In this document: positions 5,659-12,873 of the stretch, one piece after another
Layout: each line of letters begins with the position of its first letter
Position numbering within the stretch: the first letter of the stretch is position 1
Source: Candidatus Brocadiaceae bacterium
GTDB taxonomy: Bacteria > Planctomycetota > MHYJ01 > JACQXL01 > CAKKQI01
Reading direction: 5' to 3'
NCBI GenBank assembly: GCA_919901895.1
Contig: CAKKQI010000387.1
Location: forward strand, 1-17,015
DNA length: 17,015 bases
Notes under the pieces: model-generated
Told to the model about the DNA's origin: nothing
The model's database searches: none
What the model saw: the letters and a program-made list of their open reading frames with translations, nothing else
Made by a program: the position numbers and the translations under genes

Positions 5659-6417
5659 TTAACTTTTCATCACCGCGTTGAATAATTCCTGGATTTCTTC
5701 TTTCAATTCGTTTTCATCCAGCACGTATTTTTTTATTTCTTCTTCAATCAGTTCACGGTAGCGTTTTCTGGTATAATGGAGATAATTGGTGACATCATTT
5801 TCCGAAAGGTTTAATTGAGCCGCGATATTTTTATAGGTGGCGGCCTGGTCTTCCTGTTGACCGGTTAGATATGCCTTAAGGACCTCAAAATAAATTTCCC
5901 GTGATTGATTGATTAATTCCTGATGAAGGTTTTCCAGTGATTTTTGTAAGGTGGCCAGAGACCATTCCCGGTTTAAGGTTTTTTCCGGGGTTTCGTCGGT
6001 GGTTGGTTCAAAAGTATAGGAATCGGACGAAGTTTCTATCCGGCTGAATTCCAAGGGCAGGATGATTTTTCCCCCGCCCCGTTTCTGGGCGCCGGCCTGT
6101 TCACGTTCTTTGGATAAAAAATGGTTCAAAGCGGTCAGGATAAATGTCCGGAATTTGCCTTTTTCCCGGCTGACGTTTTTTAAAAAATCTTTTTCCAGGA
6201 AAACCGTAAAAAATGACTGGGTGAGTTCCTTAGCGGTTTCCACATCATAATTTTTACGCCTGACGTAAAAATAAACCGGTTTCCAGTAGGTACCAATCAG
6301 ATAATTAAGGGCTTCTTGATAATCCGGAGACGTTTTATCCCGGGCGTTAAGAATGACCGTCCAGATGGTTTGTTTAAAACGATACTGTGAACTGCCGATT
6401 TCGGTTTCTTTTGGCAT
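5659..6417 (-). CDS. RNA polymerase sigma factor, ECF-like planctomycete type
   Basis: A 252-residue protein with sigma region 2 at about 36-115 (YWKPVYFYVRRKNYDVETA, ELTQSFFTVFLEKDFL, KGKFRTFILTALNHFL, then AQKRGGG) and a region 4-like helix-turn-helix at about 190-228 (YKNIAAQLNLSENDVTNYLH). The tract after region 2 with KRGGG and an EPTTDETPEKTL segment is typical of the group of sigma factors that planctomycetes encode beside Ser/Thr kinases. It is longer than a minimal ECF (about 180 residues) because of this linker and an acidic C-terminal tail. AAGGA lies just upstream of the ATG. The next gene is the kinase, which is a likely regulator of the sigma factor; that link is inferred from position. 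Confidence 0.9.
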   Translation of the reverse strand: MPKETEIGSSQYRFKQTIWTVILNARDKTSPDYQEALNYLIGTYWKPVYFYVRRKNYDVETAKELTQSFFTVFLEKDFLKNVSREKGKFRTFILTALNHFLSKEREQAGAQKRGGGKIILPLEFSRIETSSDSYTFEPTTDETPEKTLNREWSLATLQKSLENLHQELINQSREIYFEVLKAYLTGQQEDQAATYKNIAAQLNLSENDVTNYLHYTRKRYRELIEEEIKKYVLDENELKEEIQELFNAVMKS

Positions 6418-6459
6418 TGTCCTTATTTTTCATTGCTTGTTTTATTTTAGTTTCATTCT

Positions 6460-6846
6460 TTAATTGCTAATTTTTTTAAGCACTAACTCCTTAATTCGTT
6501 TTGCTAAATCATAATAAAATTTCGCCTCTTCTATATCCGGAATATAAAAATCTTCTGGATACCGAATATCCACTCCGAAAGTTGAGAGTTCTTTTACTTC
6601 AATACCAGCAAAGTCTTTGTCCATTAACGCACATTGATTTAACAAGTATTCTATATTATGGGTACGTCCTATTTCTATTTTATGATAGATTAGAAATGCT
6701 TTTAAATATTTTTCTACTGCTTGCTGACAGTGAAAACAAACAGTATCAGTAATAGTTTCTTCTAATGGTAATGATAGTTCATGTTCTGCTGTTTTTATGT
6801 CATTATTTGCTTTAATCAACCAATTTTTAATATATTCATTTATCAT
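6460..6846 (-). CDS. HEPN-domain protein (partner of MNT; toxin-like)
   Basis: A 128-residue all-helical protein with the HEPN (PF05168-type) signature: LIKANNDIKTAEHEL, then CFHCQQAVEKYLKAFLI (37-53), RTHNIEYLL (61-69) and DIRYPEDFY (93-101). HEPN proteins paired with MNT nucleotidyltransferases often act as RNase toxins that the transferase silences by modifying them. Candidate functional residues are Arg61/His63 and Arg95, but the strict R-x4-6-H motif is not obvious, so nuclease activity is not certain. Its ATG overlaps the TGA of the MNT gene by four bases, which indicates translational coupling. The DNA is visibly more AT-rich than the genes on either side. Confidence 0.85.
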   Translation of the reverse strand: MINEYIKNWLIKANNDIKTAEHELSLPLEETITDTVCFHCQQAVEKYLKAFLIYHKIEIGRTHNIEYLLNQCALMDKDFAGIEVKELSTFGVDIRYPEDFYIPDIEEAKFYYDLAKRIKELVLKKISN

Positions 6847-7151
6847 ATCCGCACACCATTTAGTATTGCTTCTCTGGTAATACTACCTATTTTATCCTGA
6901 TAGTAATGAGCATCTTCTTCTGTTTTTACAATTACATCCAGAGGTAAATAGGCCAAATTTTTCATTATGATGCTGGCATACTGTCGTTTCTGTTTAATAT
7001 TAAGATGTTGTTTCACTATTACCAAGATATCATAATCGCTCTTACTGTCAAATTCGCCTTTGCTTCTTGAGCCAAATAAGATTGTGTTGCAATCAGGAAA
7101 AATATTTTTTATTACTTCTTTTATTTTAGCCAGGTTTTTATCATTTATCAT
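6843..7151 (-). CDS. MNT-type nucleotidyltransferase (antitoxin-like)
   Basis: A 102-residue minimal nucleotidyltransferase. The catalytic signature GSRSKG (27-32) with Asp39 and Asp41 (SDYDILV), plus a third acidic residue at Asp72 (LPLDVIV), is complete, so it should transfer a nucleotide. In MNT/HEPN pairs the usual target is the HEPN partner. GGGGA lies five bases before the ATG. The gene follows the dikinase stop by 34 bases on the same strand, so it may be read through from there, but the AT-rich composition points to separate acquisition. Substrate and toxin neutralisation are inferred from the family. Confidence 0.87.
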   Translation of the reverse strand: MINDKNLAKIKEVIKNIFPDCNTILFGSRSKGEFDSKSDYDILVIVKQHLNIKQKRQYASIIMKNLAYLPLDVIVKTEEDAHYYQDKIGSITREAILNGVRI

Positions 7152-7185
7152 AATTTCCCCAATGAGTTATGGTGCTTTCAACGTT

Positions 7186-9846
7186 TTATTTCTTCTGTAA
7201 AACTGCCTGCGCTGCGGCTAACCGGGCCAGCGGCACCCGAAACGGCGAAGCGCTGACGTAATCCAATCCGATTTTGTGGCAGAAATGAATTGAGGCCGGT
7301 TCACCGCCGTGTTCACCGCAGATGCCGATTCTGATGTCCGGTCTGGACCGGCGCCCTTTTTCGGCGCAAATTTTCATTAATTGACCCACGCCTTCTTCGT
7401 CAATGCTGACAAAGGGGTCTTCAGGCAGGATTTTGTGTTCAATATAATGGCGGCTGAACTTGGCGGAATCATCGCGTGAGTAACCAAACGTCATCTGAGT
7501 CAGGTCGTTGGTGCCGAACGAGAAAAATTCGGCTTCCCGGGCAATCTCGTCAGCCGTCACGGCGGCTCGGGGTATCTCAATCATCGTCCCAATTTTATAT
7601 TTTATCTTTACGCCCTGTTCTTTCATTACCTCTTCGGCTACTTTAATTACAATTTCTTTCTGGTGTTTCATTTCATTGATATGTCCGACTAGCGGTATCA
7701 TAATTTCGGGCGAAACTTTTTTACCTTTTTTAGCGACCAGGCAGGCGGCTTCCATAATTGCCCTGGCTTGCATCTCGGTTATCTCGGGATAGGTAATACC
7801 CAGCCGGCAACCGCGGTGACCCATCATCGGGTTGAATTCGTGCAGTTCGTTCACCCGCGCCAGGAGTCGTTCTTTTTCCGTAATTTGTGGTTCGTTATCA
7901 ATTGAGTGTTTGGTTTTCAAAATTGCTATTTCGACCATTAATTCTTCGCGTTTGGGTAGGAATTCGTGCAGCGGCGGGTCAATGGTTCTGATAGTAACCG
8001 GGTAACCTCGCATAATTTCAAAGAGTTCAGTAAAATCTTGTTTTTGAAGGGGCAGGAGTTTAGCCAGTGACCGGCGGCGTGATTCTTCAGTGGTGGCCAG
8101 GATCATTTCCTGCATTATCGGGAGCCGGTCCGGCGCAAAAAACATATGTTCGGTCCGGCAGAGCCCGATTCCTTCGGCCCCAAACTTTATCGCCATTTCG
8201 GCATCACTGGGAATATCGGCATTGGCTTCAACACCCAGACGCCTGACTTTATCCGCCCAGTCCAGCAACTTGGTAAATTGTTGATAAAGTAATGATTGTT
8301 CTGGTTTCATCGTCCCTTTGATAACCTGCATTATTTCCGAATCGGCCGTTTTAATATCGCCTAAAAAGACTTCGCCGGTGGTACCGTCAATGGAGATATA
8401 ATCACCTTGTTTGACAGTCAAATTACCGACGGAAAATTCGCCTTTTTCTTCATTAACTTTAATAGCGGAACAGCCGACCACGCAGGATTTACCCATCTGT
8501 CGTCCGACCACGGCCGCGTGCGAAGTCATCCCGCCGGTCGCGGTGAGCACGCCCCGGGCTTTAATCATCCCTTCCACATCGTTCGGTGAAGTTTCCTTGC
8601 GGACCAAAAGAACACGTTTTCCTTTATGGGCTTCAGCGACTGCATCTTCGGCGGTAAAAACGGCCTGACCAGCCGCGGCACCGGGCGAGGCATTGAGACC
8701 TTTGGCCAGCAACCGGGCATTCTTTTTGGCCGTCTGGTCAAAAATAGGATGCAATAACTGGTTAAGATGGTCCGGTTCAACTCTGAGCAGTGCCTCTTTT
8801 GGAGTAATCAGTTTTTCCTTAACCATATCAAAGGCAATACGCAGGGCGGCATAACCGGTTCGTTTGCCCGTGCGGGTTTGCAGCATATACAATTTATTAT
8901 TTTCTATGGTAAACTCAAAATCCTGGACGTCGCGGTAGTGTTTCTCCAGCCGGTCGGTAATTGAACGCAGTTGTTGGTACGGCTGAGGTATTTCATCAGC
9001 CAATTGATCTATTGGTTGGGGTGTCCGTGTCCCGGCCACCACATCCTCACCCTGGGCATTGGTCAGGTATTCGCCGTAGAATTTTTTTTCGCCGGTGGCC
9101 GGGTTGCGCGTGAAGCCGACGCCGGTGGCGCTGGAGAGCCCAAGATTACCGAAGACCATTAACTGGATATTAACCGCGGTTCCCAGAGATTCCGATATTC
9201 GATACTGCTGGCGATAGATTCTGGCGCGGGGGCTATGCCATGACTGGAAAACGGCATCGCGCGCCATTGTTAGTTGTTCCAGCGGGTCCTGCGGAAATGG
9301 GCGGCCGGTTTTTTCCTGAACCAGTTGTTTAAGTTTATCTACTCTATCTTGATTAGAACCTTCAGCCATTCCCAGCGGTTTGGCTTCTTTGATGTCAAGG
9401 ACAACGTCTGAGAACATCATCATTAACCGCCGGTAACAATCATACGCAAAATCAGGTTGGTTGGTCAGTTTAGCCAGGGCTGCGACGGTTTGGTCATTCA
9501 GTCCGACATTCAAGATGGTATCCATCATTCCGGGCATTGAGAATTTGGCGCCGGAGCGGACCGAGACAAGCAATGGATTAGTTGGGTCGCCGAATTTTTT
9601 ACCGGCGGCCTTTTCTAATTTTTTTACATAATCAAAAAATTCTTTCCGGAGTTTGGCCGGGAAACGCATTTTATTCTGGTAGTAAAGGCGGCAGAGTTCG
9701 GTGGAGATGGTAAAACCGGGTGGCACCGGCAGTTTCAGGCGGGCCATTTCGGCCAGGTTAGCGCCCTTGCCGCCTAAAATATCTTTCAGCGCCGCCCGGC
9801 CTTCGGTTTGCCCGGCCCCGAAAAAATAGCAATATTTTTTACTCAT
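7186..9846 (-). CDS. ppdK: Pyruvate, phosphate dikinase
   Basis: An 886-residue enzyme interconverting ATP + pyruvate + Pi and AMP + PEP + PPi, in the cytoplasm. It carries the N-terminal nucleotide-binding domain (GGKGANLAEM at 27-36, VSVRSGAKFSMPGMMDT), the phosphohistidine swivel domain with the TGGMTSHAAVVGRQMGK signature (catalytic His443) and the C-terminal PEP/pyruvate barrel with GICGEHGG (Cys843), and the GIGLCRTEHMFF motif. Length and order fit PPDK (about 875-900) rather than PEP synthase. It commonly serves PPi-linked glycolysis or gluconeogenesis in anaerobes. A strong promoter lies nine bases before the ATG and no Shine-Dalgarno is present, so the transcript is probably almost leaderless. 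Confidence 0.97.
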   Translation of the reverse strand: MSKKYCYFFGAGQTEGRAALKDILGGKGANLAEMARLKLPVPPGFTISTELCRLYYQNKMRFPAKLRKEFFDYVKKLEKAAGKKFGDPTNPLLVSVRSGAKFSMPGMMDTILNVGLNDQTVAALAKLTNQPDFAYDCYRRLMMMFSDVVLDIKEAKPLGMAEGSNQDRVDKLKQLVQEKTGRPFPQDPLEQLTMARDAVFQSWHSPRARIYRQQYRISESLGTAVNIQLMVFGNLGLSSATGVGFTRNPATGEKKFYGEYLTNAQGEDVVAGTRTPQPIDQLADEIPQPYQQLRSITDRLEKHYRDVQDFEFTIENNKLYMLQTRTGKRTGYAALRIAFDMVKEKLITPKEALLRVEPDHLNQLLHPIFDQTAKKNARLLAKGLNASPGAAAGQAVFTAEDAVAEAHKGKRVLLVRKETSPNDVEGMIKARGVLTATGGMTSHAAVVGRQMGKSCVVGCSAIKVNEEKGEFSVGNLTVKQGDYISIDGTTGEVFLGDIKTADSEIMQVIKGTMKPEQSLLYQQFTKLLDWADKVRRLGVEANADIPSDAEMAIKFGAEGIGLCRTEHMFFAPDRLPIMQEMILATTEESRRRSLAKLLPLQKQDFTELFEIMRGYPVTIRTIDPPLHEFLPKREELMVEIAILKTKHSIDNEPQITEKERLLARVNELHEFNPMMGHRGCRLGITYPEITEMQARAIMEAACLVAKKGKKVSPEIMIPLVGHINEMKHQKEIVIKVAEEVMKEQGVKIKYKIGTMIEIPRAAVTADEIAREAEFFSFGTNDLTQMTFGYSRDDSAKFSRHYIEHKILPEDPFVSIDEEGVGQLMKICAEKGRRSRPDIRIGICGEHGGEPASIHFCHKIGLDYVSASPFRVPLARLAAAQAVLQKK

Positions 9847-9855
9847 AGTTAGTCT

Positions 9856-9883
9856 ATTATAATAAAGAATTTAAATACGTCAA
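9856..9883 (-). promoter_or_regulatory. Strong sigma70-like promoter of ppdK
   Basis: On the minus strand TTGACG (9878-9883), a 16-base spacer and TATAAT (9856-9861). Only nine bases separate the -10 from the ATG at 9846, so the transcript would start within a few bases of it. The same hexamers and spacing occur before the protease gene at 14312-14339. Confidence 0.75.
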
Positions 9884-9963
9884 TGAAATTTTATTAAAGA
9901 AATGAGCCGTTTTGCGCAGAGTCATATTGTAAAAGAAGGTGAAGTGATCTAGACAACGCCAAT

Positions 9964-10001
9964 AAAAAAAGGTAATTAAAGACGGCATTGTAAACAGTGC
10001 C
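9964..10001 (-). terminator. Possible terminator of the protease/DUF4870 operon
   Basis: On the minus strand GGCA..TGCC (9984-10001) with an inner TGT/ACA pair forms a stem with one C-A mismatch. A run of seven T follows at 9964-9970, about a dozen bases after the stem. It lies right after the stop of the DUF4870 gene; the distance to the T run lowers confidence. Confidence 0.4.
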
Positions 10002-10017
10002 CAACCAGATACGTTTT

Positions 10018-10377
10018 TTATTTCAAAAACCTGATGGACAGGGGATACGGCCAGACCTGGCCGTTGTTTGCCTTAATTCCTCCGATAATCGGAAAGACGA
10101 TTCCGAGCACGCCTAAGGCAATTAACAGCGGAATACCAATACAGAATACGAAAGCTAGGGGCACACACACAACCGCGTAGATGATTGATGAGATAATCCA
10201 ATTAACAACGATTTTGCCGTGGGTGTTGATTCCAGGTAGTTCCTTCTTTTTCACTTGCCAGATTACGATGGGGGCAACCAGTCCGGCCAGGGGGATGACG
10301 AAACCGGCCAGGAGCGACAGGTGTAGAAACAGCGTCCATTGACGAGTTTGTTTTTCCAACGTTTCTTCGGTGTTCAT
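10018..10377 (-). CDS. DUF4870 family membrane protein
   Basis: A 119-residue protein that matches the DUF4870 pattern: an amphipathic start (TRQWTLFLHLSLLAGF), a first helical hairpin up to WQVKKKELPGINTHGKIVVNW, then two more hydrophobic helices (about 60-100), and the closing motif IKANNGQVWPYPLSIRFL. Three or four TM segments are expected. The family's biochemical role is not known. The start is fixed by GGAGG seven bases upstream. It follows the PDZ-protein gene by 37 bases on the same strand, so it is probably the last gene of the protease cluster. Confidence 0.87.
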   Translation of the reverse strand: MNTEETLEKQTRQWTLFLHLSLLAGFVIPLAGLVAPIVIWQVKKKELPGINTHGKIVVNWIISSIIYAVVCVPLAFVFCIGIPLLIALGVLGIVFPIIGGIKANNGQVWPYPLSIRFLK

Positions 10378-10414
10378 AAGGTAACCTCCGCTATAATTGT
10401 TAATAACATTATAA

Positions 10415-12832
10415 TTAGTTTTTTAATTCCACATCAACTAACCGGCTTTTACCCATTCGTTCAACGGTAAATTTCGCTTTTTCTTTAGTTTTATCAGCGG
10501 TTAACGACTCCATCACTTTTTTGTAGTCGGCAATTGAAGCCACCGGCTGGTCTTCTATTTTGGTAATTAATTCATAAACGGTAATTCCGCCGATGGCGGC
10601 TTTGCTGCCTTCTTCCACTTTACCGATAATGATTGCTTGATAATCACCGGCTAAACGCCAGGCGTGGCGGACTTCGTAAGTGAGTTCGCGGATTGTCAGA
10701 CCGGTTGTTTCGTCCTTATATTTTTCGGTTGATTCAAAATCATAAGGCGATTTTTCCAGGACGAAATTCTGGGTTAGTTCCTTGTTTTCCCGCCCTTCTG
10801 GGTGAGGCTCGCCTACGGCGGCCCGCCAGTAAGTGAGCGTAATTTTTTTATCTTCCCCAATCTGGGTGAGAATCTGGTTCAGGTAATTACCGACATTCGG
10901 CCAGGGTCGCAGGCCCGATTCGGCAAAATACGAAAAATCTTCCATCTCGCCAAAACGGGCATAAACCTCACTGTAAGGGTCATAACCGCTCTGGCTCATC
11001 AGGTCAATCGGGGTATCTTTGCCTTCTTCCCGTATTTTCAGCAAGACATCGCCGGTTTTCAGTCCGGCTTTAGCGGCCGGCGAGTCATCGTGGATGTGGT
11101 TAACCAACAGTCCTAATTTTCCCTCACGGGTTATTTTCTGGCAGCCCAACTGCTCAGCCAGGTCTTTGGTGAGTGGTTGGAACCCCACGCCCAGCCAGAT
11201 AATTCTTTTCATTTCACGGTCTGAGAGCGGTCTGAGTTTCTTGTCAAAATATTCAGCCGGGTCGGTAAAATATTTTTTTAATTCCGAAAAGAAATACGGT
11301 TTAATATCACCGCTGCCGCTGCCGTAATAAAACGAATAAGATGAGCCTTCGGACAAACGATCTTCCAGTTCACGCTTTCGGCTCAGGAGGACGCCGACCG
11401 GTTCGCCTTCAAACCCGATAAAGAAAGTTCCTACTTTGGAACTGATACCCGGCCGATACTGGAGGTCATTTTTATACCCCTTGGCGATTCCGGTAAAACG
11501 GTCGTAATGGACATCTTCATATCTTTTATTGAATTTTTCTTTTAGGTGGATGGTCAGCCACGCCCGGCCCAGTTCGGGCTGGTTGATTTTATAAATATCC
11601 GGCGATTTGGTTACGGCTTTTTTGTCAGCCAGTTCAATCAGCATCCCGGTAAAATCTTTATAAATGCCGAGAAATTGGGCGGGATATTTCGTCTCGTTAA
11701 GTAGCACTTCAATATTTTCAATCCGGTGAATCAATTCGTCCGGTAAATCACGGGGGATAAATATTCTTGATTGGTCAATGACCAAGCCGTAAAGTTTTTT
11801 CTCGGTAATATCAAATCCGCGTTCGTCATCTTCTTCCTCATCGCCACCGGGGTAAGAGCGTCTGGTTCGGCCGCGGGCGTAGGGCCCGTCGCCGCCTTTT
11901 TCTTTTTCCGGCTGGCGGAATAAAAATTTTACTTCCAGGATCTGACCGGCCGATTGTTTTTTTATTTCCTCTATTTTTTTATCCAGTTCGGTGTAATCAA
12001 CGGCCGGGCTTTTGAGTAATTCCGAGCCGCTCCAGCCGTAGCGGTCGCCGTTTAATTCAATTCTGCCTTCCAGCGGGATACCGATGGGTTGGGCTTTTTC
12101 ATCAAAAAGAATCACGCTGCCGGCTTTGGTTAAAGAGGCGCCTCGGCCTTCAAAACGCGAGGCAAAAGAAATCAAAGCGGCGGCGATGTCTTCCGATTCC
12201 CGGGCGAAAATGTGAAACCAGGGTTTAGACTGCGGAGCGACAGCGTAGTCCCGCCCCAAGCGGGGAGGGGTTGTCCCGTAGGGAGTATTGATTGATAAAC
12301 CGAGGGGAACCGCTTTAATAAACCAGTTTTCATTATCCTTAAAAAGCGAAGCCAGGTAGAATTTACGCGAAATATTTAATTCGCCTGCATCAACAAAATT
12401 AACGCTTCCCGCCGGTTTTTTATCACCCTTGATTTTCAAAAAGGCCGCCGGATATTTTTTTAAAAAAGCGGCCAGTTCGGCTTCGTATTCATTACCGGCC
12501 GAGTCAATCACCGTAATCTTCTTAATATATTTGCGCTTCAGCATTGAATCGTTCATCAAGACGGTTCCTTCGGGTTGAACCAGAATACCGGAAGTATCCC
12601 AGGTGGTCTTGTTATTAATGTAATGCCTGATGCCGTAGTCTTCAGGCAGTCCTTCGGCCGGGTCCTTCTGGAATTCAAAATGGATTTTGACCAGGGCCGA
12701 TTGTGATAAGGCGGTAATTTTTTCCCGCAGGGCCGGGTCATCTTTTTCTTCCTCCTGGGCAATCACGCTTCCGATGAATCCCGTCAGTAATAACACTAAA
12801 GACACTGGTATTAACAGCATTTTTCTTTTCAT
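10415..12832 (-). CDS. Degenerate HtrA-like PDZ protein (probable pseudo-protease)
   Basis: An 805-residue exported protein (signal peptide about 1-25, ending SVIAQ). Residues about 43-255 follow the course of a trypsin-fold HtrA domain, but all three catalytic positions appear lost: the TNNHVV site reads LMNDSML (92-98), the DTDLALIK site reads KYPAAFLK (127-134) and GNSGGPL aligns to AGSVIL (237-242). A second stretch (about 300-485, with YGLVIDQSRIFIP and GTFFIGFEGEPVGV) looks like another degenerate copy, split by a charged Gly/Arg/Glu-rich insert (313-339). Two PDZ domains follow (about 546-650 and 720-805; DDSPAAKAGLKTGDVLLKI marks the first). It probably binds substrates or regulates the intact protease encoded 41 bases upstream. 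AGGA precedes the ATG. Possible palindrome-derived inserts occur near residues 184-198 and in RAAVGEPHPEG. Confidence 0.82.
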   Translation of the reverse strand: MKRKMLLIPVSLVLLLTGFIGSVIAQEEEKDDPALREKITALSQSALVKIHFEFQKDPAEGLPEDYGIRHYINNKTTWDTSGILVQPEGTVLMNDSMLKRKYIKKITVIDSAGNEYEAELAAFLKKYPAAFLKIKGDKKPAGSVNFVDAGELNISRKFYLASLFKDNENWFIKAVPLGLSINTPYGTTPPRLGRDYAVAPQSKPWFHIFARESEDIAAALISFASRFEGRGASLTKAGSVILFDEKAQPIGIPLEGRIELNGDRYGWSGSELLKSPAVDYTELDKKIEEIKKQSAGQILEVKFLFRQPEKEKGGDGPYARGRTRRSYPGGDEEEDDERGFDITEKKLYGLVIDQSRIFIPRDLPDELIHRIENIEVLLNETKYPAQFLGIYKDFTGMLIELADKKAVTKSPDIYKINQPELGRAWLTIHLKEKFNKRYEDVHYDRFTGIAKGYKNDLQYRPGISSKVGTFFIGFEGEPVGVLLSRKRELEDRLSEGSSYSFYYGSGSGDIKPYFFSELKKYFTDPAEYFDKKLRPLSDREMKRIIWLGVGFQPLTKDLAEQLGCQKITREGKLGLLVNHIHDDSPAAKAGLKTGDVLLKIREEGKDTPIDLMSQSGYDPYSEVYARFGEMEDFSYFAESGLRPWPNVGNYLNQILTQIGEDKKITLTYWRAAVGEPHPEGRENKELTQNFVLEKSPYDFESTEKYKDETTGLTIRELTYEVRHAWRLAGDYQAIIIGKVEEGSKAAIGGITVYELITKIEDQPVASIADYKKVMESLTADKTKEKAKFTVERMGKSRLVDVELKN
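12241..12280. repeat. GTAG-type GC palindrome inside the PDZ-protein gene
   Basis: CCCGC (12250-12254) pairs with GCGGG (12260-12264), and GCGTAGT lies on one side. The style matches the GTAGC...TCCCGC element at 16479-16534. It encodes residues of the TTPPRLGRDYAVAP region, which has no clear place in the trypsin fold. This suggests an in-frame repeat insertion, with less certainty than for the kinase copies. Confidence 0.4.
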
Positions 12833-12873
12833 ATTACGTGTTCCTCTTAAATAGATAAACTGCCAAAGGCAAT

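Noticed and set aside
5302..5685. 127-residue plus-strand open frame over the start of the kinase gene
   Set aside because: It lies opposite conserved kinase coding sequence and its translation resembles no protein I know.
7186..9846. PEP synthase or PTS enzyme I instead of PPDK
   Set aside because: The N-terminal GGKGANLAEM start, the order of domains and the length fit PPDK.
9904..9954. 16-codon plus-strand frame (MSRFAQSHIVKEGEVI) upstream of ppdK
   Set aside because: No ribosome binding site and no further support; too short to call.
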